Source: Leptospira ainazelensis (lineage in GTDB: Bacteria > Spirochaetota > Leptospiria > Leptospirales > Leptospiraceae). From it: DNA of 64,000 nucleotides. The notes beneath the pieces are model-generated. The model made no database searches. It was not told where the DNA came from and worked only from the letters and a program-made list of their open reading frames with translations. Made by a program: the position numbers and the translations under genes. Of this stretch, positions 16,831 to 24,755 are shown piece by piece. Location: contig NZ_JAFFPT010000087.1 of NCBI RefSeq assembly GCF_016918785.1, positions 9,398-73,397 on the forward strand. The letters run 5' to 3'. Position 1 is the stretch's first letter; each line of letters starts with the position of its first letter.

Positions 16831-17049
16831 ATGGGATCGAACGCAAAGTCTTTTTGGAAATACTTACTTGATAACGCGACGAAAGGGATCATAACGACGA
16901 TTCTCGGGATTCTAATCGTAATTGGAGCTGTAGTCAGTGTATTCTTTGAAAAAGCAGACTGGTCGCAAGCTTCAATCGCGATTGCCGCCGGTATTGCTGC
17001 GATTGGATTTATGGGGAAGAGGGAAGGATTTCCGGAGGACAAGGAGTGA
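16831..17049 (+). CDS. Holin-like small membrane protein
   Basis: 72 residues from ATG 16831, which has a strong AAAGGAGG 9 bases upstream; an upstream GTG at 16780 is less likely. Two hydrophobic helices are predicted, about 18-40 (GIITTILGILIVIGAVVSVFF) and 46-62 (ASIAIAAGIAAIGFM), joined by a short acidic loop, with a charged C terminus. Size, two helices and location after the fibre genes fit a holin, which would open the inner membrane for lysis. No endolysin is recognised beside it. Confidence 0.6.
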   Translation: MGSNAKSFWKYLLDNATKGIITTILGILIVIGAVVSVFFEKADWSQASIAIAAGIAAIGFMGKREGFPEDKE

Positions 17050-17168
17050 AGAAAGTTTTAGGTTATTCTATTTTACTCATTTTCTTTTCGTTTTCTTTCG
17101 CTTCTCTGCAAGAACCAATAATCGATTACAAAGCGGAGTCCCAAAATTTTAAAGACAACCTTTCTTAA
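17046..17168 (+). CDS. Tiny exported protein in lysis region
   Basis: 40 residues starting at GTG 17046, overlapping the holin-like stop (GTGA) with AAGGA directly upstream. It has a clear signal-peptide shape: KK, a 16-residue hydrophobic core (LGYSILLIFFSFSFASL) and then a 20-residue polar remainder. No lipobox Cys is present, so it is not a classical Rz1 lipoprotein. It could be a small periplasmic lysis accessory protein, but this is only inferred from location and overlap. Confidence 0.45.
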   Translation: MKKVLGYSILLIFFSFSFASLQEPIIDYKAESQNFKDNLS

Positions 17169-17195
17169 AGAAAGAAAACTACGGATCCGGGTGAG

Positions 17196-17411
17196 ATGGA
17201 GCAAATCTGTCTGGAGAACGAAGCTGGCAGAAAATTGGCGTTATACGCCTATCTCAAAATGAAAGATGTCGCCGATTATTGGAAAAAAGTAGCAGAAGAC
17301 AGGAAATCCGACGCTGAATTCGGGAGGAGTATAAAGAACTGGATAACTGCGTTTTTGGTCGGCGGAGCGATTTCGTTATTTGTGGGAATTTTTCTTTATG
17401 TTTTGGATTAG
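17196..17411 (+). CDS. Small tail-anchored membrane protein in lysis region
   Basis: 71 residues. The N-terminal 45 residues are charged and helical (YLKMKDVADYWKKVAEDRKSDAEF); residues about 50-70 are one hydrophobic helix (AFLVGGAISLFVGIFLYVL) ending at the C terminus. This single-pass, helical-plus-anchor form is seen in phage lysis accessory proteins and in host-directed membrane peptides. No further function can be read. It is the last gene of the late block; a 120-bp AT-rich gap follows. Confidence 0.5.
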   Translation: MEQICLENEAGRKLALYAYLKMKDVADYWKKVAEDRKSDAEFGRSIKNWITAFLVGGAISLFVGIFLYVLD

Positions 17412-17531
17412 ACTCTAAATTATATCCAATTAAATTGCTCGAAAAAATATATACTCGACAAGGAATATTCTTTATTCTTGATTTTTTCATATCAACTTGG
17501 AATTTAGAATAACAGAAGAGACTAATATTGT

Positions 17532-19286
17532 ATGAGTAAATCAAGAATAGAAATGGATGGCATTGCCCGTTTTAAATCGTTTATCTTAAAAAGTAAAATT
17601 TTAATCCCTGATGCAAATGAAAATGATAAATCTCCGTCTTGGGACGGAGGCATATTAGTATATAATCGTCCAGATCATAATGACAAAAAAGAATTTTTAC
17701 TTGGAAGAATCCCGATACAGATAAAATCAAAGGAAGATAGACCTCCATTAAAAGAATCATATTCTTTGGATAAATTAGATGCTATCAATTATCTCAATGA
17801 TGGTGGAATAATTTTTATAAGACCCATATTCGATGATTCTTCGGTTAAATTCTTCGGCAAGATTTTGCTCCCTCTAACGATTAAGAATTATTTATTAAGC
17901 ACAAAAAGAAAAAGTAAAACAATCAGAATAAGATTAAAAGAATATAGTAACATAGAAGATTTTATTAATGAATGTATATTTTTTCTCGAACATCAACCGC
18001 TACAAAGAAATCAAAATAATCATATTACTATCGATAAAGTTGATTTAACACAAGGAACGCTTTTTACTAAATTTTTAAAAAAGGATAATATTTATAAATC
18101 TGCCCTGTCAGACGATAGTTATTTATATTTTAAATTGAAGGACACAGATATTACAGTTCCCGTTGAAGCTACTCTATCAGAAATCGGAGTTGATAAGGAA
18201 GTAGAGATAAAAATTAACGAAATAGTCTATTTCCATAACGCATTCCTTGGAGAAAAAAATAACGGAATCCGTACAATTCGTTTAAATAAAAGACTCTTTA
18301 TTGAGTTCGATGCAAAGAATATTAAGATACATTTTTCATGGAAACCGGATAGTGATTTTGTTGAAACGCTGAATGCTTTGCGTTTTCTACGTGATTTAGA
18401 AAATTCGAATTCTTTCGTATTAGGTAATCTTCCTTTTACATTCGAATCTTATAAAGCTTCGGAAACGATTTTAGATCAAGTTATTCTATATGAAGACACT
18501 TATAACGCTTTTTCCTACTTAAATCTTGATACGACCGGGATTATTATTCAAGACCTTGAGAATAGCTACCAAGAAATAGAGGAAATTATATATATCGTTA
18601 ATCAAAGGATGAAAGTCCAGATTGATAATTGCGAAAAGGGATTTAATAAAGTTTATAAAATTTCCTCTAAAGTTTTGATTTTAATATTTTTACCAATGGT
18701 TGATGGCGATTATGCCGTATATAATTTTACGGACGAGATCGGCCTTGGTGAACAGTATATGTGTTCTCCGCGTGGATCGAATTCAAGGGTTGAATGTAGT
18801 AAATATTTGATCTTAGATAGACAAGAATTAATTCCTATAATCTTGAATCATTGCGATGTTGCAATCTCAGACATCGAAGAAAAATACGATGAAAAATTGA
18901 GATTAGAATATACTTTTCTAATGCTGTCTTGCATTCTATATTTCGACACATCAAAAGATGCACGCATTTTATCTTTCGCCGATCGGCTCAATCAGATAAT
19001 AATAGAAAACGCCGAAGATGATAGCTATGGCACCCCCTTCATAATCAATAAATACCAAATAATTTTCCGCACTCGTAACTTGAGTGCGGAAGAAGCGGAA
19101 GAGGTAATTAAAGTAAAAGAAGCTTTTAAAGATCAGATCCCAACGTGTTTGTGTGCAAATATTCTTCTAAAAAATATTTATGAATCTGATTCACTGTATA
19201 TGAAATTAACGGAAGCGGAAAGAATCGAATTTGATCGCTGGCCAATAATGAATCTTTACAAGAGCTTTAAAAATGAAATAATATAG
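17532..19286 (+). CDS. Large DUF4365-like (PD-(D/E)xK-type) accessory protein
   Basis: 584 residues. The N terminus (about 33-66) has the DUF4365 signature: SPSWDGGILVY with Asp38, then RIPIQIKSK with Gln63-x-Lys65, the D...(E/Q)xK pattern of restriction-endonuclease-fold proteins. The remainder is a long mixed alpha/beta body with no motif recognised. The gene is much more AT-rich than the phage genes before it and lies directly after the lysis region, where prophages often carry lysogenic or defence genes. A nuclease or DNA-sensing defence role is inferred, not shown. Confidence 0.5.
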   Translation: MSKSRIEMDGIARFKSFILKSKILIPDANENDKSPSWDGGILVYNRPDHNDKKEFLLGRIPIQIKSKEDRPPLKESYSLDKLDAINYLNDGGIIFIRPIFDDSSVKFFGKILLPLTIKNYLLSTKRKSKTIRIRLKEYSNIEDFINECIFFLEHQPLQRNQNNHITIDKVDLTQGTLFTKFLKKDNIYKSALSDDSYLYFKLKDTDITVPVEATLSEIGVDKEVEIKINEIVYFHNAFLGEKNNGIRTIRLNKRLFIEFDAKNIKIHFSWKPDSDFVETLNALRFLRDLENSNSFVLGNLPFTFESYKASETILDQVILYEDTYNAFSYLNLDTTGIIIQDLENSYQEIEEIIYIVNQRMKVQIDNCEKGFNKVYKISSKVLILIFLPMVDGDYAVYNFTDEIGLGEQYMCSPRGSNSRVECSKYLILDRQELIPIILNHCDVAISDIEEKYDEKLRLEYTFLMLSCILYFDTSKDARILSFADRLNQIIIENAEDDSYGTPFIINKYQIIFRTRNLSAEEAEEVIKVKEAFKDQIPTCLCANILLKNIYESDSLYMKLTEAERIEFDRWPIMNLYKSFKNEII

Positions 19287-19378
19287 ATTCTTATTTCTCC
19301 TGGATAACGATATATTCATTCGATGTCATAATCGTCTTTTTTAGCAATAAATCTTAGTTTATACTTTTGTAAATTAAC

Positions 19379-19748
19379 TCATTCTATAAAAAGAAAAATT
19401 TCAGCTGGCTTTTTAAAGATTCGTGAAAGTTGTTTAGCCAATTCTTTTGGAATTGGCCTTTTGCCTAATTCTATAGCCGTAAGATTTTGTCTCGGGATAC
19501 CACCTAATCTTACCCCAAGTTCCGAAAGACTAAATCCAGCCTTTTTTCTATAATATTTCATTCTTGATGCTGGTTTAAGGAACTCTTTATTCTCTTTGAA
19601 AAATTCCGTATCTTTCCAGGGAATTGATTCTTCAGACTTTTCAATACGAAGTTTCTTACCAAATTCCTTTTTGAGAGCTTTCAGAAGGGTAGAAGAATTT
19701 CTCCTTTAATTGTAGTTCAGTATGGGGAGTTTTCACGACTGCCGGCAT
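19379..19748 (-). pseudogene. Frameshifted HTH antitoxin-like gene
   Basis: An intact 60-residue reading frame (19379-19561) is a helix-turn-helix: MKYYRKKAGFSLSELGVRL... RQNLTAIELGKRPIPKEL. Upstream in the minus direction a separate start at 19748 reads MPAVVKTPHTELQLKEK, a typical N terminus of antitoxins of this class, then leaves frame. The linking sequence STLLKALKKEFGKKLRIEKSEESIPWK is found in another frame. Restoring the expected reading needs two single-base additions near 19703-19715, so it is probably decayed. No toxin partner is visible next to it. Confidence 0.6.
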
Positions 19749-19780
19749 AATATACCTCAATTAATGATGAAACCCATTAT

Positions 19781-20332
19781 CTAAGTCATTCTTAATAACG
19801 TTTCGAACTCTTCAAATGCGTCCTTTCCCAAAGCACCTTCATTAAGACACCATTCTTTGACCATTCTCATCTCAAAACGTTGGCTCCTTGCTACTAAAAG
19901 AGCCTGATCGAGACATTCTCGTGCATTGAAATGTATGTAAGAAGAGAGCCTGTCCTTTATACAATCAGTTGGTGAAAATATTTTTAAAATTTTACCTTCA
20001 ATTTCTTTTTCATCTGGGATGATCTTATAATCGTCACCAATTGAAACAGGGGCGGAAAGAAATTCAATAAAAAGGTGATTGCATTTTGGGTGAACATAAT
20101 GACGAGTTATTTTATAAAACCCTAATTCTTCCATTACTGATTTTATTTCTGACGCTTTGGATATAAGCGGTTCAACTAAGTCTATATCTCCTGAACGATA
20201 TGCACCTCTTGAATAAATCGCGACAACTGCACCACCTACCAGAACAGACTGAATACCTTTGTTAGCTAAATGCCATCCCACAAATTTCCAAAGTTCTTCT
20301 TCATCTACGTTAGCCCAATCCGGTTCATCCAT
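19781..20332 (-). CDS. Nucleotidyltransferase-fold protein (AbiEii/MNT-like)
   Basis: 183 residues. The core motif is VLVGGAVVAIYSRGAYRSGDIDLV, with GG at 33-34 and the metal-binding Asp49-x-Asp51, as in minimal nucleotidyltransferases used in toxin-antitoxin and abortive-infection systems. Such enzymes transfer nucleotides to tRNA or proteins. It overlaps the upstream winged-helix gene by 8 bases in the same direction, so the two are translationally coupled. An AbiE-like toxin role with the winged-helix partner as repressor/antitoxin is inferred; other DUF6036-type nucleotidyltransferases are possible. Confidence 0.65.
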   Translation of the reverse strand: MDEPDWANVDEEELWKFVGWHLANKGIQSVLVGGAVVAIYSRGAYRSGDIDLVEPLISKASEIKSVMEELGFYKITRHYVHPKCNHLFIEFLSAPVSIGDDYKIIPDEKEIEGKILKIFSPTDCIKDRLSSYIHFNARECLDQALLVARSQRFEMRMVKEWCLNEGALGKDAFEEFETLLRMT

Positions 20333-20663
20333 AAACAGGTTTTCCTTTTTGTCTCGGCCTTCTCCTTGTTACAAAAATTAATTCTTTTTCTTCGATAGAT
20401 AAAGAATTATAGAAAATAGCCAGGATATCCTTAATCGGTTTGACGAAAGGGGATTTTGGATTGAATGCAAAAACTCTAGATTTACCAACGTTCCTTGCGA
20501 CGATAATTCCAGTTTTCTCAAATCGCTCAAGTTGGAGTCTAATTGGCGTAACTGCCGATCCGTAATCAGCAGCGATCGCTGATGAGTGAATTTCATTATA
20601 ATGATAGAGATGCAATAAAACTCTTGAGGCTGTCCTATTTCCAAAAATTCCGTCGAGGATCAT
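20325..20663 (-). CDS. Winged-helix repressor paired with nucleotidyltransferase
   Basis: 112 residues. The first 75 residues have a winged-helix pattern: GNRTASRVLLHLYHYNEIHSSAIAADYG, a recognition helix TPIRLQLERFEKTGIIVARNVGKS, and a wing-like RVFAFNP. The C terminus is helical with a basic end (RRRPRQKG). It is the first gene of a two-gene unit with the nucleotidyltransferase. A perfect 12-bp palindrome and a repeated TTTTAGTC lie 41-69 bases upstream of its start and are candidate operators for autorepression. Confidence 0.6.
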   Translation of the reverse strand: MILDGIFGNRTASRVLLHLYHYNEIHSSAIAADYGSAVTPIRLQLERFEKTGIIVARNVGKSRVFAFNPKSPFVKPIKDILAIFYNSLSIEEKELIFVTRRRPRQKGKPVYG

Positions 20664-20703
20664 TCTTAAAGCATCATATATTCTCTTTTCCTTATCAACT
20701 ATA

Positions 20704-20732
20704 TTTTAGTCTATATAGACCAATTTTTAGTC
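20704..20732. promoter_or_regulatory. Candidate operator for winged-helix/NTase pair
   Basis: GTCTATATAGAC (20709-20720) is a perfect palindrome. The octamer TTTTAGTC occurs at 20704-20711 and again at 20725-20732, so the first copy runs into the palindrome. The block lies just upstream of the winged-helix start at 20663 on the minus strand, where a repressor would act. Binding is inferred only. Confidence 0.4.
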
Positions 20733-20839
20733 AATACAGAAAGCGGTTTGATTCTCCATATTACACGGAATCCAGATCAGCAATAGGGGGTCTGGAGGAA
20801 TATTACACAAATTAATTATACTTTACAAAAATTTGCTTA

Positions 20840-20863
20840 ACTTCCGATAATGTAAATTCTGTC
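20840..20863. repeat. Short repeated block, left copy
   Basis: The 24-base segment begins ACTTCCGATAAT and ends TTCTGTC. A near copy (25 bases, same ends, differing by small internal indels) occurs at 23524-23548 in the same orientation. The two copies bracket the papain-like pair and the SIR2 gene, about 2.7 kb. They may be cassette borders or remnants of a recombination site. Confidence 0.4.
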
Positions 20864-20934
20864 GCATCCGAATTATGTCTCATTTGTATGTTCTGGCACA
20901 TCGGTAACACAGTATAATAGAGGTATGAGGCCAA

Positions 20935-21561
20935 TTACGGATATGAATAAAATTTATTATTAAATTCTTTTATAAACTGGTGATAAGCCGTTTTGTTTGG
21001 GAAAAACAAATACACACTAATTGGATTTCCAATCACCAAATCTAAGAACGCTTCAAATTTAAATTCAACATTTGCTCCATACCATATTTTATAATTAGAA
21101 AAATAATCACCTAAAGAATCGTGTGCATAAAATAAATTTAATTTATCGTTATAATCAAAAATAACTATGCTATGGCCGCTACCGTTCCGAAGCCTTATCG
21201 AAGTTCGAAACGGTATTCCAAATCGAATTATTCTTTTGCAGTCTTCTATCGTAAATTCATAAGACCAGTATGAAATACATCCGGTAGAGAAATGAAAACT
21301 GACCATGCCAAATTCGCTAGCCATAGGTGCATAACCATGTTCCAGATATTTTTCAATCCAATAGAATTCTTTATATTTCTTAATTAGTTTTTTGAAGATA
21401 AAATCTTGATTTTCGTAAGAGTATTCGTATTGTTTCGCTATGAATTCTTTATTTTTTCTTTTTATAAATTTATTACCGATATAAATCCAAAAATTACTAC
21501 TTACGTAAGAAAAAAGCGCATATATCCACCAAAGGAACGACCGATACTTTGGATAATTCAT
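20935..21561 (-). CDS. Membrane-anchored protein with papain-fold-like C terminus
   Basis: 208 residues. Hydrophobic, aromatic-rich N terminus (about 9-30, FLWWIYALFSYVSSNFWIYI) looks like an anchor. The C-terminal half resembles C39-like cysteine peptidase folds: ...IIRFGIPFRTSIRLRNGSGHSIVIFDYNDKLNLFYAHDSLGD, with His130 and Asp148 in the usual positions. Where these proteins carry the catalytic Cys (xxCAPT), this one has GYAPM (Tyr77), so activity is doubtful. It overlaps the preceding gene by 4 bases. The fold assignment is tentative; function unknown. Confidence 0.4.
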   Translation of the reverse strand: MNYPKYRSFLWWIYALFSYVSSNFWIYIGNKFIKRKNKEFIAKQYEYSYENQDFIFKKLIKKYKEFYWIEKYLEHGYAPMASEFGMVSFHFSTGCISYWSYEFTIEDCKRIIRFGIPFRTSIRLRNGSGHSIVIFDYNDKLNLFYAHDSLGDYFSNYKIWYGANVEFKFEAFLDLVIGNPISVYLFFPNKTAYHQFIKEFNNKFYSYP

Positions 21562-21911
21562 TCTATTTCAATTTCGATTCCGTCGATTTTTATTTTCCCT
21601 TTTGAAATATTTTCAATAGAAAGCTTTTTCACATTATTATTTTTATCCTTTTTATAATAACTTATCTTGGTATTCTCCCTTTTGCCCTTTTTTGTTAGAC
21701 TCAAGACAATTTCTTTAATAATATCGTATGTTATTCCTGATTTAAGCGATTCGACTATAAAGTAAATACCTACTATGAGAATTTCATCGTTTCCGAATAC
21801 AATATTATCTTCTATTAATTCATAACCTGATATTCCATTTTTTGAGTCCTGATAAAGATATGGATATCTCTCTTGAAATATTTTTAAATTGTTTGTTTCT
21901 ATTTTAATCAT
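21558..21911 (-). CDS. Hypothetical protein coupled to papain-fold-like gene
   Basis: 117 residues, very rich in Ile, Lys and Asn. It starts with a beta-like segment (MIKIETNNLKIFQERYP), has a central hydrophobic strand-helix (EILIVGIYFIVESLKSG) and ends in alternating charged strands. No known family was recognised and there is no signal peptide. It overlaps the downstream gene by ATGA, so the two are made together and may act together, for example as a toxin/immunity or effector/sensor pair; that is a guess from coupling alone. Confidence 0.4.
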   Translation of the reverse strand: MIKIETNNLKIFQERYPYLYQDSKNGISGYELIEDNIVFGNDEILIVGIYFIVESLKSGITYDIIKEIVLSLTKKGKRENTKISYYKKDKNNNVKKLSIENISKGKIKIDGIEIEIE

Positions 21912-22075
21912 AATGTCGTTTTATCTCATAAAAAAGAGGCTCTCCAATTTACGAACCTGAAATGCAAAATTCAGGTTCGTTGATAGAATGAGAATTATTA
22001 TGACTACTTATTATTAACGTTTTGCTATGCTCCGCGTTCGCGAAACTTTACAAAGTTATACAAATAGTAGCCCTA

Positions 22076-23308
22076 TTAAGTTAATTGGGATAAGATCTTA
22101 TCTCCGTTTTGTAGTGCCGATAAAAATCCATTATGCCAGATAGAAACGTGTCTTGGGTTTGAATCATTTTTGTAGATTTCAAATTTATTCTCCTTTTTTA
22201 ATTCTTGAATATCAGCGGGATGATTATAATTATCGAAACTAAAATTATGGCCATTTAATTTCAGACAGCTACAAACTCCTCCCGCCCAAGAGTCGTTTCT
22301 AAAATGCATCGAATTTTGATTTTTGCTACTAAAATCTATCAAAACGATTTTTTGATTTACGTTTGGATCAAGCCTACTTATAGAAAAGTTTAAATGATGA
22401 TCATTAAAACCGTAACCGATAAACAATATCGAATCCGCCATCCTCGGAAAATTAAATGATTTATTATAATACGTAAAAAAAGGGTCTCGAAGCATTTGAT
22501 TCAATTTGAAATATCCGGAGATTATCGATGAAGTCGGAAGACTAATCCCTTCTGAAGTTTTTATTTCATTTCGACCCGAAGCGTTTTGTGAAAAAGAAGC
22601 TTTTAAATTATTTTCCCAACTTATCGAGTGCATGCTTCCTTCATTCATTTTCATATCAAAATGAACGGATCCATGAAGTTGAATTAAATAATTCCACTTC
22701 CCAGAATCGATAAAATAATCTTTATCGAACGCACCTGAATATTTATTAAATCCAACATCGAGCGATGGATCTGCTTGTAAGAATATATTATCGTAATTCA
22801 AAGAGATAATTGCAATTTCAAACTGATCTTTTAACTTTTCGATAAATTTTTTTAATAATGAAAGTTCGGGTTGCTTATTGTTATTTAGATCAATACATTG
22901 CTCTCGAAAATGATTTAATAGTTCGTCGATTAGACTAACGTATAGATCCCTAAAAGTCGATTGATCCGGGGCTATATATTTATTATACCGGTTAACTTTC
23001 GGAAAATTAATCGGATTTAAAAAGGCTTTCAACGAATTATTCGACAAAGGATTCAAATGAGATGACAAAGAAAAAATAACATAAAGCAACTCTTCAAAAT
23101 TAACATAATTGTTATTATTTTGATTTTTATAATATTCTGATAGCCTTTCTTTGAGAAATGAATATAGGCTATCTACTTGATTGTCCAATGCAAACTTACC
23201 TAAAGCCCACTTTTCAAATAGTGTATCCACCGCTGACACTGAAGGCATTCCAAATTCAATGGATGCTCCAGCTCCAACGACAATCAGTAATTTTTTTTTC
23301 ATAGCCAT
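22076..23308 (-). CDS. SIR2-family NADase-like defence protein
   Basis: 410 residues. SIR2 Rossmann motifs are present in order: GAGAS at 12-16 followed by IEFGMPS, SLNYDN with Asn171, LIQLHGSVH with His212, and LFIGYGFNDHHLN at about 295-307. In anti-phage systems SIR2 domains act as NAD+ hydrolases that starve infected cells. The protein has no obvious second effector domain, so partner genes or a simple stand-alone system are possible. Its AT-rich composition and cargo location support a defence role. The catalytic Asn and His are retained, so it is probably active. Confidence 0.75.
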   Translation of the reverse strand: MAMKKKLLIVVGAGASIEFGMPSVSAVDTLFEKWALGKFALDNQVDSLYSFLKERLSEYYKNQNNNNYVNFEELLYVIFSLSSHLNPLSNNSLKAFLNPINFPKVNRYNKYIAPDQSTFRDLYVSLIDELLNHFREQCIDLNNNKQPELSLLKKFIEKLKDQFEIAIISLNYDNIFLQADPSLDVGFNKYSGAFDKDYFIDSGKWNYLIQLHGSVHFDMKMNEGSMHSISWENNLKASFSQNASGRNEIKTSEGISLPTSSIISGYFKLNQMLRDPFFTYYNKSFNFPRMADSILFIGYGFNDHHLNFSISRLDPNVNQKIVLIDFSSKNQNSMHFRNDSWAGGVCSCLKLNGHNFSFDNYNHPADIQELKKENKFEIYKNDSNPRHVSIWHNGFLSALQNGDKILSQLT

Positions 23309-23660
23309 ATAATTTATTCAATAAAAATGATCTTCTAACTGCTTTCTGATTATGAAATTAAATATTATAGTATGAGACATGCGATTATCATCATATTCTA
23401 ACATAAATTAAGCAAAGCGAATTTCAAATCAAGTGCAAAATCGACAAATTATTATGATTTGTTCTTCAACTTCAATGAGCAATCAAACCACTCTTTAGAT
23501 CGTAAACTTAAAACCATTTTCCTACTTCCGATAATATGTAATTCTGTCACTCTACTTTCACGACCTTCAAATCCACTCAATAAATTATTTCCAACTTTGA
23601 TCCTAAAGTCAATGCAAGGCTTTGAAATATACGGAAGTGATTAAGAAACGCTATCAGCCA
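23309..23660. other. AT-rich gap with second copy of repeated block
   Basis: No convincing gene is seen in these 352 bases between the SIR2 gene and a small coiled-coil gene. It contains the right copy of the ACTTCCGATAAT...TTCTGTC block at 23524-23548. A short open frame on the plus strand over 23459-23644 has no ribosome binding site and no recognisable pattern. The divergent upstream side of the SIR2 gene (minus) must hold its promoter, but no clear -35/-10 pair was identified. Confidence 0.4.
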
Positions 23661-23846
23661 CTATTGAGCATACGTGAGATCCAAAAATCGATGAAGCCCG
23701 CTCTCTAAGTGGCCTAAGCCGTCGTTCAATTTGCTTGACACTGGAGCCGGGACTTCCTCGCGCAAATTTTTCAGGTCGCTGATTATCTTCTGCAACTCTT
23801 CGATTTTCTTTTTTGAATATGTGAGTTCTTCTTCAGTGAGTGCCAT
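23661..23846 (-). CDS. Small coiled-coil protein
   Basis: 61 residues, largely helical (EEELTYSKKKIEELQKIISDLKNLREEV), then Pro-Ala-Pro and a second amphipathic helix (SSKLNDGLGHLESGLHRFLDL). The residue pattern looks like a real soluble helical hairpin, but no ribosome binding site is visible before the ATG and no family was recognised. It could be a regulator or small antitoxin of the neighbouring cargo genes; nothing in the sequence decides this. Confidence 0.4.
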   Translation of the reverse strand: MALTEEELTYSKKKIEELQKIISDLKNLREEVPAPVSSKLNDGLGHLESGLHRFLDLTYAQ

Positions 23847-24009
23847 ACCGTTATTTTGAATTTCAATCGAATCTTTGTCAACTTTTCCAGAATTATTTTT
23901 GATCCTTATTTTTCTTTTCTCGAAAGCGGCAAACAGAAAACATATAGAGGCCGCTATCTCAATTTCTGGTTCTTAAAACATTCATCGATTTTGTAATATC
24001 CTTGATTAT

Positions 24010-24720
24010 TTAAAGGAAACTTTCTCTAGGATGAACTTTTCTGATATTCATACTGGATATATTTGATTTAGAGTGCCCTTGGAGATCTGTTATTATAAAA
24101 TTATTATTTATAGAATTCGCATAGCAACTAATTAGGCATTTCCCTAAACCATACTCAAGATAGAGTGTAAGTCGTGAATATTCAATTATGGCTTCAACAA
24201 TAACTGGATTTCCTATCTTTTTACAGAGTGGGCCAATAATTGGATCTTTCCGATACCAGAAATTTATCGCTTCCCCTCCATAGTATTCAAAAAAACCTTC
24301 CGTCCCTCTACTATTTACTAAATTTCGATTTAAACAAAACCATATCAACCCGTCTCTCCGTCCAGTATCCTGATTACGAAAATCAGTTAATTTATTTTTT
24401 ATGTTGTATATTTCCTCATCCGTGTTTTTCAATTCTTGTGATATATTTTCAATAAACTCTAAATGATGGCTCTGCATATTTAAAATTCTTAGGCCATTTT
24501 TTATGTACGGCTTGCTCGGTATTTCTTTTGTACAATGAAAACCGACTACCCCATTCTTACGCGCATAACTTTCGATTTCTTCAAAAAGCTCAATAATCGG
24601 CTTTTTTCTTTGGATCTGCTCTATTGACGTCCTGTTCTTTAGGAGTTCCATCACATCCGTCGCTTTAAGCTGATCCAGAATTTCTTTTGAGTAAGTATTA
24701 GGATTATCTAAAATCAGCAT
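24010..24720 (-). CDS. ADP-ribosyltransferase-like accessory protein (tentative)
   Basis: 236 residues. The pattern VVGFHCTKEIPSKPYIKNGLRIL resembles the start of H-Y-E-type ADP-ribosyltransferase folds ('yHgT... l..Il..GL', as in DarT or Tpt1/KptA). A later GTEGFFEYYGGEAINFW could supply the central aromatic, and VIVEAIIEYSRL a terminal strand with acidic residues. These are weak, short similarities. The gene sits among defence-like cargo on the minus strand and is separated by 35 bp from the membrane protein gene upstream of it. Confidence 0.35.
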   Translation of the reverse strand: MLILDNPNTYSKEILDQLKATDVMELLKNRTSIEQIQRKKPIIELFEEIESYARKNGVVGFHCTKEIPSKPYIKNGLRILNMQSHHLEFIENISQELKNTDEEIYNIKNKLTDFRNQDTGRRDGLIWFCLNRNLVNSRGTEGFFEYYGGEAINFWYRKDPIIGPLCKKIGNPVIVEAIIEYSRLTLYLEYGLGKCLISCYANSINNNFIITDLQGHSKSNISSMNIRKVHPRESFL

Positions 24721-24755
24721 AAATTATATTTATCCAAACGCCGGCCTTGAACTTC

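Noticed and set aside
23459..23644. Plus-strand small gene in the SIR2 gap
   Set aside because: No ribosome binding site and no protein-like pattern.
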